Positions 1 through 16,514 are shown, counted from the stretch's first letter. The stretch: DNA of 64,000 nucleotides from Mycobacterium paraffinicum (GCF_001907675.1 NZ_MPNT01000025.1:1-64000); one strand, 5' to 3'. Notes: generated by a model from the letters alone, not told the origin. Made by a program: numbers and translations.

Positions 1-41
1 TCCCGGCAGGGTGCGGCTCGCACCGTAACCGGGTTGATCGG

Positions 42-809
42 CTAGCTTGCGGGAGCGCCGTGCCGGCCCGCGCCCGCGGCGAACCGCCCCGCCCCTTCGT
101 TCGCCTCGGCGGCAACGCGGGAGATGCTGGCGAATTCGAAGTCGATCGCCTCGGATTCCGTTGTGCCCCATTGATGCAGCGCCGAGAGCCGGTCGGAGCG
201 CAGGCACTGCTGCGGCAGCGCGGCCAGTTGCGCCGCCAGTTCCTCCGCCGCCCGCCGCGCCTGACCTTTCGGCACGACGCGGTTGGCCAGCCCCATCGCG
301 AGTGCTTCGTCGGCCTTGACTCCGCGGCCGGTGAGGATCATGTCCATCGCGCGGCTGTGTCCGATCAGCCGCGGCAACCGCACCGTGCCCCCGTCGATCA
401 GCGGCACGCCCCAGCGGCGGCAGTAGACCCCGAACACGGCGTCCTCCTCGGCCACCCGAAGATCGCACCAGACGGCCAATTCCAGACCCCCGGCGACCGC
501 GAAGCCGCTGACGGCGGCGATTACCGGCTTGGACAGCACCATTCGCGTCGGCCCCATCGGGCCCGGGCCCGTCCGGTGCACGGCGTTGGCGTCCGGGGTG
601 CCGAAGGCCTTCAAATCGGCGCCGGCGCAGAAGGTTCCACCATCCCCCCACAGCACCGCGACCGAGGCGGAGTCGTCGCGGTCGAATTCCTCGAACGCCG
701 CGTACAGCGCGGCGGCCGTGGGTCCGTTGACCGCGTTGCGAGCGGCCGGCCGGTTCAGGATCACCGTCGTCACCGGGCCGTTGCGTTCGATGCGCACTGG
801 GTCGCTCAT
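42..809 (-). CDS. echA5: Enoyl-CoA hydratase/isomerase family protein (EchA5-like)
   Basis: A 255-residue crotonase-fold protein expected to act on acyl-CoA thioesters in the cytosol. The oxyanion-hole segment FCAGADLKAF (about 60-70) and the GGLEL segment (about 106-110) are typical of the family. The first catalytic glutamate (E144 of rat hydratase) is present in GGLEL, but the second (E164) seems to be replaced in the FGVYCRRWG segment, so true hydratase activity is doubtful and an isomerase or other crotonase reaction is possible. The ATG overlaps the stop of the upstream PaaX-like gene by four bases (ATGA), indicating translational coupling in the fadE8-echA4-regulator-echA5 operon. Gene order matches M. 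tuberculosis Rv0672-Rv0675, which supports the name. Confidence 0.85.
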   Translation of the reverse strand: MSDPVRIERNGPVTTVILNRPAARNAVNGPTAAALYAAFEEFDRDDSASVAVLWGDGGTFCAGADLKAFGTPDANAVHRTGPGPMGPTRMVLSKPVIAAVSGFAVAGGLELAVWCDLRVAEEDAVFGVYCRRWGVPLIDGGTVRLPRLIGHSRAMDMILTGRGVKADEALAMGLANRVVPKGQARRAAEELAAQLAALPQQCLRSDRLSALHQWGTTESEAIDFEFASISRVAAEANEGAGRFAAGAGRHGAPAS

Positions 810-1525
810 GGTGCCTCCGCGAATAGTGGTTCCCGCCGCTGCAGCAGCTCAGTGGCGAAGTCATGGTAGGCCGCCCGCAGTCGCGCGCCCGGCCAGTCGG
901 CGGGCAGCAGCTCGTCGGGCAATACCGGGTCGGTGAGCAGGTGCCGCACCGTCGCGGCGGCAACCACGAAACGGGCGGGAACGTCGGGCGCGGCGGCCAT
1001 CTCGTCGAGCAGCCGGTTACCTGCCCGGGCCCACGCGGGCAGGTCCCACAGTTGGGCGGCGAGCTCGGCGGCGTCGTCGACGCGCGCCCGCAAGACCCTT
1101 ACCCGGGCGTCGATCTCGGGGTCGAGGTCCAGCTCCAGGTTGTCGGGGCGCATCCATACGCCCTCGCGCAGTTCACCGAAGCGCTTGCCGTGCATGGTGT
1201 TTCGCAGCGCGGCTCGGGTACGCGCGTCGCCGCCCACGCTGGTCACGATCAGCGTGACCCACTCGCCGTCCCATGGGCGGACCCGCGGGTCGATGGCGTC
1301 GTCCTGGCGTCGCTGCCGGGCCAGCAGGCGATCGGAGAGTCGATAGCCGTCGGCGGAGCGGATCAGGTCGCCGGCACCGACCATGCGGGTCAGCGCCACC
1401 CGCAGGGTTGTCTCTTTGATGCCGAAATCCGAAGTCAGTCGCACCAATTCGCTGGCCCGCGCGTGCGCCGGGTGGGCCCCCAGCAGCACGCTCAGCACCA
1501 CGGACCGGGCCGTCATGGTGGCCAT
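806..1525 (-). CDS. PaaX-like transcriptional regulator (Rv0674 homologue)
   Basis: A 239-residue protein with an N-terminal winged-helix-like segment (about 25-60, including KETTLRVALTRMVGAGDL) and a longer C-terminal domain, as in PaaX, the phenylacetyl-CoA-responsive repressor. It lies between two crotonase genes: it starts 3 bp after the echA4 stop and its own stop overlaps the echA5 start by 4 bp. I infer control of this acyl-CoA catabolic operon, probably in response to a CoA thioester, but the ligand is unknown. Two in-frame ATGs lie 9 bp apart (1525 and 1516). The first is used because it gives a length near the M. tuberculosis homologue; neither has a strong ribosome-binding site. 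Confidence 0.75.
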   Translation of the reverse strand: MATMTARSVVLSVLLGAHPAHARASELVRLTSDFGIKETTLRVALTRMVGAGDLIRSADGYRLSDRLLARQRRQDDAIDPRVRPWDGEWVTLIVTSVGGDARTRAALRNTMHGKRFGELREGVWMRPDNLELDLDPEIDARVRVLRARVDDAAELAAQLWDLPAWARAGNRLLDEMAAAPDVPARFVVAAATVRHLLTDPVLPDELLPADWPGARLRAAYHDFATELLQRREPLFAEAP

Positions 1526-1528
1526 CGG

Positions 1529-2467
1529 CTAGACCTGTGACGCGCGGCGGCCGTAGTCGCCGAAGGGCTCGTCGCGATGCCGCACCGCTTCGCGGAAGCC
1601 GTGCTCGGTGGCGTCGGCGACGAAGGCGTGGCCTTCCGGGGTGTGCCGGGCGACACCGTCGAACACGGTGCTGACCATCCTGCTGGTGGCCACACCCTGT
1701 TGCAGCAGAGCCGAATTCAGCGCGAGCTTGACCATGATCAGCTGGTTGACCGGCACCGCGGCGATCCGCTGCACCAGCCGCTCGGTGCGCTCGTCAAGGT
1801 CGCCTGGCTCCGGCGCCTCGACCGCCAGGCCCCATTCGGCGGCCTGCGCCCCGGTGATGCAGTCCCCGGTGAACAGCAGGCGCTTGGCGCGCTGGTCGCC
1901 GAGCCGGTGCGCCCACAGGCCCGCCGCCGGGACACCCCACACCCGCGTCGGCGGGTAGCCGATCTTGGCGTCGGCGGCGGCGATCACCTGGTCGGCGTGC
2001 AGCGCGATGTCGGTGCCGCCGGCCACGCAGTAGCCGTGGATCTTGACCACCGTCGGCTTGTCGGCGTGCATCAGGCTGGAGAAGCCGCGCACGAACCGGC
2101 TCATCATCTGGTAGTCGATCATCGGGTCCCACGGCCGATCGGGTAAGTGGTTGACCGCCTGGGTTTTTCCGCTGAGCACGGTGCCGGCGTACCCGCCGGT
2201 CCCACCGGCCGAGCCGGTGCGGTCGGCGTATGCGCTCAGGTCGAAGCCTGCGCAGAAGCCCTCACCGCGGCCCGAAACCAGGATCACGTGCACATCGGGA
2301 TCCAGGTCGGCGCGCTCCACCAGCGCCGCGAGCTCCAGCGGGGTGTCCGCGACGATCGCGTTGCCCTTCTCCGGCCGGTTGAAGGTGATCCGGGCGACCC
2401 GATCGGTGACCTCATAGGTCATCGTCTTCAGGTTGTCGAAGTCGACCGGCCTGATCGCGTGCGTCAT
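1529..2467 (-). CDS. echA4: Enoyl-CoA hydratase family protein (EchA4-like)
   Basis: A 312-residue crotonase-family protein, the same length as M. tuberculosis EchA4. The oxyanion-hole segment GFCAGFDLSAY is present. At the two catalytic glutamate positions the sequence reads AGGTDIAL (Asp instead of Glu) and IGYPPTRVWG (no Glu), so the chemistry may differ from water addition. The ATG at 2467 overlaps the fadE8 stop (ATGA), giving tight coupling to the acyl-CoA dehydrogenase made just before it. A longer reading frame upstream, to 2542, is ignored because it would run into fadE8. The probable role is a step in degradation of an unusual acyl-CoA; the substrate is not visible from the sequence. 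Confidence 0.85.
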   Translation of the reverse strand: MTHAIRPVDFDNLKTMTYEVTDRVARITFNRPEKGNAIVADTPLELAALVERADLDPDVHVILVSGRGEGFCAGFDLSAYADRTGSAGGTGGYAGTVLSGKTQAVNHLPDRPWDPMIDYQMMSRFVRGFSSLMHADKPTVVKIHGYCVAGGTDIALHADQVIAAADAKIGYPPTRVWGVPAAGLWAHRLGDQRAKRLLFTGDCITGAQAAEWGLAVEAPEPGDLDERTERLVQRIAAVPVNQLIMVKLALNSALLQQGVATSRMVSTVFDGVARHTPEGHAFVADATEHGFREAVRHRDEPFGDYGRRASQV

Positions 2468-4092
2468 CCCTTTACTAGAGCACGCTCGAGAATCGGAGCC
2501 AGGTCCAGGCCGGTGGGCATCGTGCCGTACGCGCCGCCCCACTGGCGGTCGAGTCGGGTGGTCAGGAAGGCCTCGGCGACCGCGGGGTGGCCGTGGCGCA
2601 CCAGCAGCGAGCCCTGCAGCGCCAGGCAGATGTCCTCGGCGACCTTGCGGGCCCGGTGCGCGATGGTGTCCAGATCGGCCAGGTCCGACCGCAGCCGGTC
2701 GACGTGGGCGCCAAGTCGCGGGTCAGCAGCGGCGCTCTCGGACAGCTCGGTGAACAGCACCTCGACGCATTCGGGACGAGTTGCCATGGCGCGCAACGTG
2801 TCCAGGGCGCTGACATTGCCCGAGCCCTCCCAGATGCCCATCAGCGGCGCCTCCCGGAACAGTCGCGGCATGCCCGAGTCCTCGACGTACCCGTTGCCGC
2901 CCAGGCATTCCAGCGCCTCGGCGGCGTGCGGGGTCGCGCGCTTGCACACCCAGTACTTGCTGGCCGCCAGGCCAATGCGGCGCAGCAGCGCCTCCTGGTC
3001 GTCGCCGCGCAACGCCCGGTCGGTGGCGCCGGCCATCCGCATCGCGACGATGGTGGCGGCCTCGGCCTCGACGGCCAGGTCGGCCAGCACGTTGCGCATC
3101 AGCGGCTGGTCGATCAGGTAGGCGCCGAACGCCTTTCGGTGCTGCGCGTGGTGGATCGCGCGGGTCAGGCCGGTGCGCATGCTGGTGGCGCTGCCCAGCG
3201 TGCAGTCCAGCCGGGTGAGGTTGACCATCTCGATGATGGTGGGCACGCCGCGGCCCTCCTCGCCCACCAGCCACGCGGTGGCACCGTCGTACTCGACCTC
3301 GCTGGACGCGTTGGCGTGGTTGCCGAGCTTGTCCTTGAGCCGCTGCAGGAACATGCGGTTGCGACTGCCGTCGGGCAGCACCCGCGGCAGCAGGAAGCAG
3401 GACAGCCCGCCCGGGGCTTGGGCGAGGACCAGGAAGATGTCGCACATCGGGGCCGAGGTGAACCACTTGTGACCGGTCAGGCTGTAGCTGCCGTCACCGT
3501 TCGGGGTCGCCTGCGTGGTCCCGGCGCGCACGTCGGAGCCGCCCTGCTTCTCGGTCATCGACATGCCGGCGGTGATGCCGCGTTTGGTACTGGCCGGCTT
3601 GAGCTCGGGATCGTATTCGCGGCTGGTGAGCAGGGGCTCGTAGACCGCCGCGAGCTCGGCGTTGTAGCGCAGCGCGGGGACGACGGCGTAGGTCATCGAG
3701 ATCGGGCAAGTGTGGCCGGGCTCGACGTTCCAGACCGACATCTTCGCCGCGCGCACCACGTGCGCCCCCGGACGTCCGTCGGCCCACGGCGCCGCGTGGA
3801 TGCCGCTGGCGATCGCCGTGCGCATCAGCTCGTGGTAGGCCGGGTCGTACTCGACCTCGTCGACCCGGTGGCCGTACTTGTCGTGCGTGTGCAGGATGGG
3901 CCGGTTGCGGTCGGCGAGCTCACCCCACCGCTGGGCTTGGCGGCCACCGGCGATCGCGCCCACCTCGGTCACCTCTTCGGAGCCCCATTGCCCGCCCTCG
4001 CGGATCAGGGCCTCGACGAGCACCGCGGACGTCGCGGGGTTGTAGTTCTCCAGCGGGGGAACCTGGTTGGTGACGACATGCGTATCCGACAT
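2464..4092 (-). CDS. fadE8: Acyl-CoA dehydrogenase, AidB-like (FadE8)
   Basis: A 542-residue FAD-dependent acyl-CoA dehydrogenase, the same length as M. tuberculosis FadE8. The mid-protein MTEKQGGSDVRAGT segment, the RLDCTLGSA segment and the late LECLGGNGYVEDSG segment are typical of the AidB-like branch, which is longer than ordinary acyl-CoA dehydrogenases. Members oxidise branched acyl-CoAs, and E. coli AidB also binds DNA. The ATG at 4092 is chosen over upstream in-frame starts because GAGGGG lies just before it and the length then matches the family. First gene of a four-gene coupled operon with echA4, the PaaX-like regulator and echA5; see the promoter entry just upstream. Confidence 0.9.
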   Translation of the reverse strand: MSDTHVVTNQVPPLENYNPATSAVLVEALIREGGQWGSEEVTEVGAIAGGRQAQRWGELADRNRPILHTHDKYGHRVDEVEYDPAYHELMRTAIASGIHAAPWADGRPGAHVVRAAKMSVWNVEPGHTCPISMTYAVVPALRYNAELAAVYEPLLTSREYDPELKPASTKRGITAGMSMTEKQGGSDVRAGTTQATPNGDGSYSLTGHKWFTSAPMCDIFLVLAQAPGGLSCFLLPRVLPDGSRNRMFLQRLKDKLGNHANASSEVEYDGATAWLVGEEGRGVPTIIEMVNLTRLDCTLGSATSMRTGLTRAIHHAQHRKAFGAYLIDQPLMRNVLADLAVEAEAATIVAMRMAGATDRALRGDDQEALLRRIGLAASKYWVCKRATPHAAEALECLGGNGYVEDSGMPRLFREAPLMGIWEGSGNVSALDTLRAMATRPECVEVLFTELSESAAADPRLGAHVDRLRSDLADLDTIAHRARKVAEDICLALQGSLLVRHGHPAVAEAFLTTRLDRQWGGAYGTMPTGLDLAPILERALVKG

Positions 4093-4099
4093 GCCCCTC

Positions 4100-4126
4100 A
4101 TGTTACATTTTTTCGACAGTCGCACA
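4100..4126 (-). promoter_or_regulatory. Candidate fadE8 operon promoter
   Basis: On the minus strand, TTGTGC (4121-4126) is followed by 16 bases and then TAACAT (4100-4105), a plausible sigma-A type -35/-10 pair. The predicted start point falls at about 4092-4093, essentially on the fadE8 ATG, so the mRNA could be leaderless. TTACA (4103-4107) and TGTAA (4132-4136) form a spaced inverted repeat over this site that might bind a regulator. All of this is pattern matching. Confidence 0.4.
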
Positions 4127-4140
4127 AGAGGTGTAATGAC

Positions 4141-4977
4141 TCACCGGGGGTGTGCGGAGAAGAAGTCCCACAGGGTGCGCGCGGCGAACGGGGGCCACTC
4201 GTGGCCACCCTGATCGATCGTGACGAGGCTGACACCGCGGTTGCCGGCACATCCCGCCGTCGACGTGGTGACCGGGCCATTGGCGTTGGTGGTCGGATTC
4301 GCGCACTGATCGACGTTGCGCCAGAACGCATCCACGTCGGGCACCGACGGGCCGTTGATGACGCTGAAACCCTGCCCACCGCCGTAGGGCACCAGCCGGT
4401 CCGCCGTGCCGTGGATCTGCATGATCGACGTCGGACGCGGGTTGGGGCACCGGTTCAGCTGGGTGCCGGCGACCGGCCCGATCGCGGCGAAGATGTCGGT
4501 GGCACAGGCCAGGGTGAAGGACATGATGGCGCCGTTGCTCATCCCGGAGACATAGATCCGGGCGGGGTCGGTGCCGACATGCTTGGCGATGTCGGCGACG
4601 ACCGCGCTGATGAACGCGACGTCGTCGACACCCTCCCGTCCCGGCCTGCCGCAGCAGGTTTCCCCGTCCACGTTCCAGGCCCGGTCCAGCCCGTCCGGGT
4701 AGGCGACGACGAACTTGGCCGAATCGGCCAATTCGTCCCAGCCGTAAGCCCTTTCGACCTGGCGAGCGCTCCCGGAATAACCGTGTAGCGCGACGACCAG
4801 CGGCGACGACGCGGGTTTGCCCGCCGGCTCGTAGAGCCGGTAGGTGCGGTCGAGCCCGCCGACTTTGATGTGGTGCAGGCTGGTGCCGGTCACGAAGCCC
4901 GAGGGTGGGTCGGACCACGCCGAGCAACCCGCGACCAGCAGGACCACCCCGAAAAGCGTTGCCAGCCGACCGAACAC
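4141..4977 (-). CDS. lpqP: Lipoprotein esterase LpqP, PHB-depolymerase family
   Basis: A secreted lipoprotein of about 278 residues in the poly(3-hydroxybutyrate) depolymerase/feruloyl esterase alpha/beta-hydrolase family. The N-terminus has a hydrophobic stretch ending in the lipobox VAGC. The nucleophile elbow is GMSNG, and a late GHEWP segment supplies the likely catalytic histidine; cysteine pairs suit an extracytoplasmic enzyme. The open frame extends to 5067 into the end gene. I chose the GTG at 4977, 10 bp after the end stop, because it places a short signal peptide before the lipobox and matches the roughly 280-residue M. tuberculosis protein. No good ribosome-binding site is visible, so the exact start is uncertain. 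Confidence 0.8.
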   Translation of the reverse strand: MFGRLATLFGVVLLVAGCSAWSDPPSGFVTGTSLHHIKVGGLDRTYRLYEPAGKPASSPLVVALHGYSGSARQVERAYGWDELADSAKFVVAYPDGLDRAWNVDGETCCGRPGREGVDDVAFISAVVADIAKHVGTDPARIYVSGMSNGAIMSFTLACATDIFAAIGPVAGTQLNRCPNPRPTSIMQIHGTADRLVPYGGGQGFSVINGPSVPDVDAFWRNVDQCANPTTNANGPVTTSTAGCAGNRGVSLVTIDQGGHEWPPFAARTLWDFFSAHPR

Positions 4978-4987
4978 GGGCCGGGTC

Positions 4988-5743
4988 TTAGCCGCTGGTC
5001 TTTTCCCGGAGGAACGCGATGTCGTCCTTGCGTCCCTCGTCGGCGGTCTCGCAGATGACCGGAGCATCGGCGGCCGTGACCACCGCGACCAGCAGCTCGG
5101 GATCGATCTGGCCGGTGCCGAAGTTGGCGTGCCGGTCGGCGCCCGAGCCCGCCGCGTCCCTCGAGTCGTTGCAGTGCACCAGGTCGATGCGCCCGGTCAA
5201 TGCCCTGATCCGGTCGACCGCGTCGACCAGCGCCTCACCCGCGGCCCAGGCGTGACAGGTGTCCAGGCAGAAGCCGATTCCCTTGTCGCCGATGTGATCC
5301 CAGAGTTTGCCGATGGTGTCGAAGTGGCGGGCCATCGCGTGGTCGCCGCCTGCGGTGTTCTCCAGGTACACGGGCACGTCGGTTTCCAGATAGTCCAGCG
5401 CCTTGACCCACCGCTGGAAGCCGGCCTCCATGTCGTCGTCGTCGGCATGGCCGCCGTGCACGATCACGGCCGTCGCGCCGATCTGTGCGGCCGCGTCGCA
5501 GGTGTCCTGCAGGATCTTGCGCGACGGGATGCGGATGCGGTTGTTCGCCGATGCCACGTTGATGAGGTAGGGCGCGTGCACGTAAAGCGGCACGGCCGAC
5601 GCCTTGAGCGCGGGGGCGTCATCGCGCGGTTTCGGCTTCTTCCAGCTCTGCGGGTTGCCGAGGAAGAACTGCACCACGTCGGCCCCGTCCGCTTGGGCGG
5701 CGGCCAGCGGGTCGTCGTTGTGAACGTGTGAACCGATGAGCAC
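4988..5743 (-). CDS. end: Endonuclease IV (AP endonuclease)
   Basis: A 251-residue TIM-barrel apurinic/apyrimidinic endonuclease of base-excision repair, cutting 5' of abasic sites. The metal-ligand segments of the family are all visible in order: GSHV near the start, [35 protein letters not shown] and CETADEG. It uses a GTG start at 5743 and matches the 252-residue M. tuberculosis End (Nfo). It lies downstream of rpoC in the same orientation but is separated from it by a very strong terminator, so it probably has its own promoter in the repeat-containing gap. lpqP follows after 10 bp. Confidence 0.95.
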   Translation of the reverse strand: MLIGSHVHNDDPLAAAQADGADVVQFFLGNPQSWKKPKPRDDAPALKASAVPLYVHAPYLINVASANNRIRIPSRKILQDTCDAAAQIGATAVIVHGGHADDDDMEAGFQRWVKALDYLETDVPVYLENTAGGDHAMARHFDTIGKLWDHIGDKGIGFCLDTCHAWAAGEALVDAVDRIRALTGRIDLVHCNDSRDAAGSGADRHANFGTGQIDPELLVAVVTAADAPVICETADEGRKDDIAFLREKTSG

Positions 5744-5780
5744 CCGGCCAGTCTAGTGCGGCGAGTGGACACGCCTCGCC

Positions 5781-5835
5781 GAATGTGCGGCTGGCCGCAC
5801 ACTCGGGCTCGAACGTGCGGCTGGCCGCACACTCG
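5781..5835. repeat. Two tandem palindromic repeat units (30-bp period)
   Basis: A 25-bp unit is repeated at 5781-5805 and 5811-5835 with a single base difference. Each copy contains the perfect palindrome GTGCGGC-TG-GCCGCAC flanked by GAA[T/C] and ACTCG. It sits between the rpoC terminator and the end start codon. It could form hairpins in RNA, bind a dimeric protein, or be part of a dispersed mycobacterial repeat family. Confidence 0.85.
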
Positions 5836-5855
5836 CGGGGCAGCGCGCGGCGGGC

Positions 5856-5899
5856 AACGAGAAAGCCCCGGGCCTCTTTGGGCCCGGGGCTTTCTCGTT
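5856..5899 (-). terminator. Strong rpoBC terminator hairpin
   Basis: Arms 5856-5874 and 5881-5899 are perfect 19-base complements around a 6-base loop. The hairpin starts 9 bp after the rpoC stop codon, exactly where the rpoBC transcript should end. A/T-rich ends flank a GC core, and there is only a short T run, as is common in mycobacteria. Confidence 0.9.
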
Positions 5900-5907
5900 T
5901 GACGCGA

Positions 5908-9882
<3,975 letters not shown>

Positions 9883-9899
9883 TTAGTAACTAAAAGTGG

Positions 9900-13803
<3,904 letters not shown>

Positions 13804-14814
13804 CTAGTCGCCGACCTCGTGCGCCCGGTACTTGTGGGTGCCCTCCATGTCGTCGAGGATCGCGGCTTGCGCCTTCTGCGGCAGGGTGTGCAGGATCTCG
13901 CGCACCCGGGCCTGGCGCCGGCCGACGGCCTTGCGCTCGGGCATGCCGGGGGACGCGACGATCTGCGGCGGCACGCCCTCGATCTCCTCCACACCGCCGG
14001 CGTGCTGGCCGGCCTCGAGGGCGGCCTGCTCCTCGGCCATCGTCGCCTCGTCCTTCTCCTCGGACATGCCGATCGGGCCGATGCGGCGGCCGTTGAGGAA
14101 CTGCCGCACGACCGGCTCGTCGCTGGTCAGCAGCACCTCGCGGGGGCCGAACATGACCAGCTTGCGCCGGAAGAGCATGCCCATGTTGTCCGGGACGGTG
14201 CGGGCGATGTTGATGTTGTGCGTGACGATCAGGACGGTGGCGTCGATCTGGGCGTTGATGTCGAGGATCAGCTGACTCAGGTAGGCGGTGCGAACCGGGT
14301 CCAGACCGGAGTCGGGCTCGTCGCACAGGATGATCTGCGGGTCCATCACCAGGGCGCGGGCCAGGCTGGCGCGCTTGCGCATACCGCCGGAGATCTCGCC
14401 GGGGAACTTCTTCTCGTCGCCGCCAAGACCCACCATCTCCAGCTTCTCCATGACGATGTCACGGATCTCGCTTTCCTTCTTCTTGGTGTGCTCGCGCAGC
14501 GGGAAGGCGGCGTTGTCGAACAGGTTCATCGAACCGAACAGGGCACCGTCCTGGAACATGACGCCGAACAGCGTGCGGATCTCGTAGAGCTCCTTGGCCG
14601 AGCACTGCAGGATGTCGGTGCCGTCGATGACCACCGAGCCGCGCTCGGGACGCAGCAGGCCGATCAGGGACTTCAGGAACACCGATTTGCCGGTACCCGA
14701 GGGGCCCAGCAGAACGCTCACCTCCCCGGCGGGGATCTCCAGGGTGACGTCCTCCCAAATTCTCGACGACCCGAAGGACTTCGTGAGGCCGTTCACCTCA
14801 ATAGCGACACCCAT
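13804..14814 (-). CDS. mkl: Mce-transport ATPase Mkl (MceG)
   Basis: A 336-residue ABC-type ATPase that energises Mce lipid and cholesterol importers encoded elsewhere in mycobacterial genomes. Walker A reads GPSGTGKS (about 37-44), the signature is ISGGMRKR, and Walker B is IILCDEPDSGLD. After the nucleotide-binding domain, about 90 extra residues rich in Glu and Ala form the C-terminal extension typical of MceG. No permease gene is adjacent, which is normal for this shared ATPase. Strong similarity to M. tuberculosis Rv0655, although the neighbouring VapBC cluster found between mkl and rpoB there is absent here. Confidence 0.95.
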   Translation of the reverse strand: MGVAIEVNGLTKSFGSSRIWEDVTLEIPAGEVSVLLGPSGTGKSVFLKSLIGLLRPERGSVVIDGTDILQCSAKELYEIRTLFGVMFQDGALFGSMNLFDNAAFPLREHTKKKESEIRDIVMEKLEMVGLGGDEKKFPGEISGGMRKRASLARALVMDPQIILCDEPDSGLDPVRTAYLSQLILDINAQIDATVLIVTHNINIARTVPDNMGMLFRRKLVMFGPREVLLTSDEPVVRQFLNGRRIGPIGMSEEKDEATMAEEQAALEAGQHAGGVEEIEGVPPQIVASPGMPERKAVGRRQARVREILHTLPQKAQAAILDDMEGTHKYRAHEVGD

Positions 14815-14983
14815 GGGAGATCCTTCCGTCGACGCTCATGCCCGCCACCTGCCCTTTTGTGTGGCATGAGTCACTGTAGCGCACGCTTGCTGCACGGCAT
14901 CAGGGTTGCGTGGTACAGCCGGCGAAAATTGGCTGACCTGAGATCCCGCCGTCGCCGGCGGCCGCCATCTTATTCGACGCGCG

Positions 14984-16477
14984 TTAGCCAGTGGGCGCCC
15001 AATTGCCGTGAAAGCCCATCGGCACCCGCTGCGGCAAATGCACGGTGGCCACGGGCTCGAGCGTCCCCGCGTCCAGCAACACCAACTGGCCCTCGTCGCG
15101 GCCCCGGTGATAGCCGTAGCCCATCAGAACGCCGTCGTCCTCGGCTCCGCCTTTTTGGGAGGCGCCGGGGTTGGGCACAAAGGACATCTCGCCGAGCAAA
15201 AGGTCGGGATCGAGCGGCGCGACCATGCGGGCACCGGTGGCGTAGTCGTGCTTGTACACGGTCGCCTCGGCGCCCTGGAACGCCGCACCGACCGTGTAGC
15301 CGAAGCGGTGCTGCCGGCCGAGCAGATCCTCGTTGATCCGGGGGAATTCCTGCGGCCGATCGTCGCGGCATTCGGCGCTCACCGCGCCGGTCGCCAGGTT
15401 GATGGTCCAGCGGTCCAGCGTCGGCGGGGCCTCGCCGGGCCCGCGCCGGTCGCGGTCGAACATCCGCGAGTACCGCACCACGTCGAGCACCAAAACCTCT
15501 GCGCCGCCCCGCATCTCCGAGTAGGCGTTGAGGGGGTGGTAGACGTAGCAGGGTTCGATCTCGAACCAGCGAACGTCCTTATTGCCGCCCTCGCGGGGCA
15601 TCACCCCGATGCGCGCCGGGTAGTTCGGGTTCCAGGCGTAGGGCATGCGATCGGAGTGCTTCGGGCTGCGGTTCATCAGGGCGCTGATCGGGCTCGGCAC
15701 CCGCACGCGCCCGATCAGCGACTGCATCGCCAGCCGGGCCGGCGCAGAGAGCCAACCGGGCATGGTCTGCGGCAGCGCCTGCACCGGGTCGAACGTCACC
15801 GGCAGGTCGTAGACGACGACGTACTTTTCGGTTAGCGAGAAGTCGTGCATCATCGGCGACCCCGACACCTCGATGTCGACCGTGCGGCGCGCCCGCCCCT
15901 TGCTGTCGATCACCGAGTACTGCACGGTCCGCCCGCGGGCGAACGAATAGGAGATGGCGTGCAGTTCGCCGGTGCGCGGATCCCGGTGCGGGTGGGCGGC
16001 GTAGCCGCCGGCCAGGGTGCCGTCGAAGTCGCACGTCCCGATGGTGTCCAGCTCGTCGGTCAGCTCATAGTTGGCCACCCCGCCCTCGACCAGGGCCAGG
16101 GTGCGCCCGGCGTGGGTCAAGACGTTGGTGTTGGCGCCGAGCGAGAGCATGCCCGCGCGCGGGTCGAGCCGGCCCGGGGTTGGCTCGCCCAAGGCCGCGC
16201 ACACCGACAGGCTGCGCACCCAGCGGTTGCGGTACCAACGGGCCCTGCCCTCGCTCAGCGCGACGCCGTGCACCATTCCGTCGCCGCTGAACCAGTGATA
16301 GGTGGCCGGGTCGACCTGTTCGGCGGGGTTGGGACCGTTGCGCAGGTAGCGACCGGCGAGGTGCTCGGGAATGTGTCCGGTGACCGGCAGGTCGGTCGCG
16401 GTCACCTCGGCGCGCACCGGCGCCAGCAGACCCTCGAGATACGGGTTACGGGTTTCGGCGGTATGTGTGACCGTCAT
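14984..16477 (-). CDS. Carotenoid cleavage oxygenase (Rv0654 homologue)
   Basis: A 497-residue non-haem iron dioxygenase of the carotenoid/apocarotenoid cleavage family, which splits a polyene double bond with oxygen. The four iron-ligand histidines fit HPHRDP, MMHDFS, YHPLNAYSE and the C-terminal FHGNW. The ATG at 16477 has AGGAG seven bases upstream; upstream in-frame codons would extend across the operator-like repeat and are rejected. It is divergent from a TetR-family gene with a perfect inverted repeat between them, suggesting repression by that regulator. The M. tuberculosis counterpart has been studied as a carotenoid-cleaving enzyme. Confidence 0.92.
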   Translation of the reverse strand: MTVTHTAETRNPYLEGLLAPVRAEVTATDLPVTGHIPEHLAGRYLRNGPNPAEQVDPATYHWFSGDGMVHGVALSEGRARWYRNRWVRSLSVCAALGEPTPGRLDPRAGMLSLGANTNVLTHAGRTLALVEGGVANYELTDELDTIGTCDFDGTLAGGYAAHPHRDPRTGELHAISYSFARGRTVQYSVIDSKGRARRTVDIEVSGSPMMHDFSLTEKYVVVYDLPVTFDPVQALPQTMPGWLSAPARLAMQSLIGRVRVPSPISALMNRSPKHSDRMPYAWNPNYPARIGVMPREGGNKDVRWFEIEPCYVYHPLNAYSEMRGGAEVLVLDVVRYSRMFDRDRRGPGEAPPTLDRWTINLATGAVSAECRDDRPQEFPRINEDLLGRQHRFGYTVGAAFQGAEATVYKHDYATGARMVAPLDPDLLLGEMSFVPNPGASQKGGAEDDGVLMGYGYHRGRDEGQLVLLDAGTLEPVATVHLPQRVPMGFHGNWAPTG

Positions 16478-16488
16478 CGCTGAGCTCC

Positions 16489-16514
16489 TATAACATTGAT
16501 ATGATGCTGTTATA
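16489..16514. promoter_or_regulatory. Inverted-repeat operator candidate
   Basis: TATAACA (16489-16495) and TGTTATA (16508-16514) are perfect inverted repeats separated by 12 bases. The site is AT-rich in a GC-rich background and lies in the 62-bp gap between the divergent carotenoid oxygenase and TetR-family genes, close to both starts. That is the classic place for a TetR dimer to repress both genes. Confidence 0.7.
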
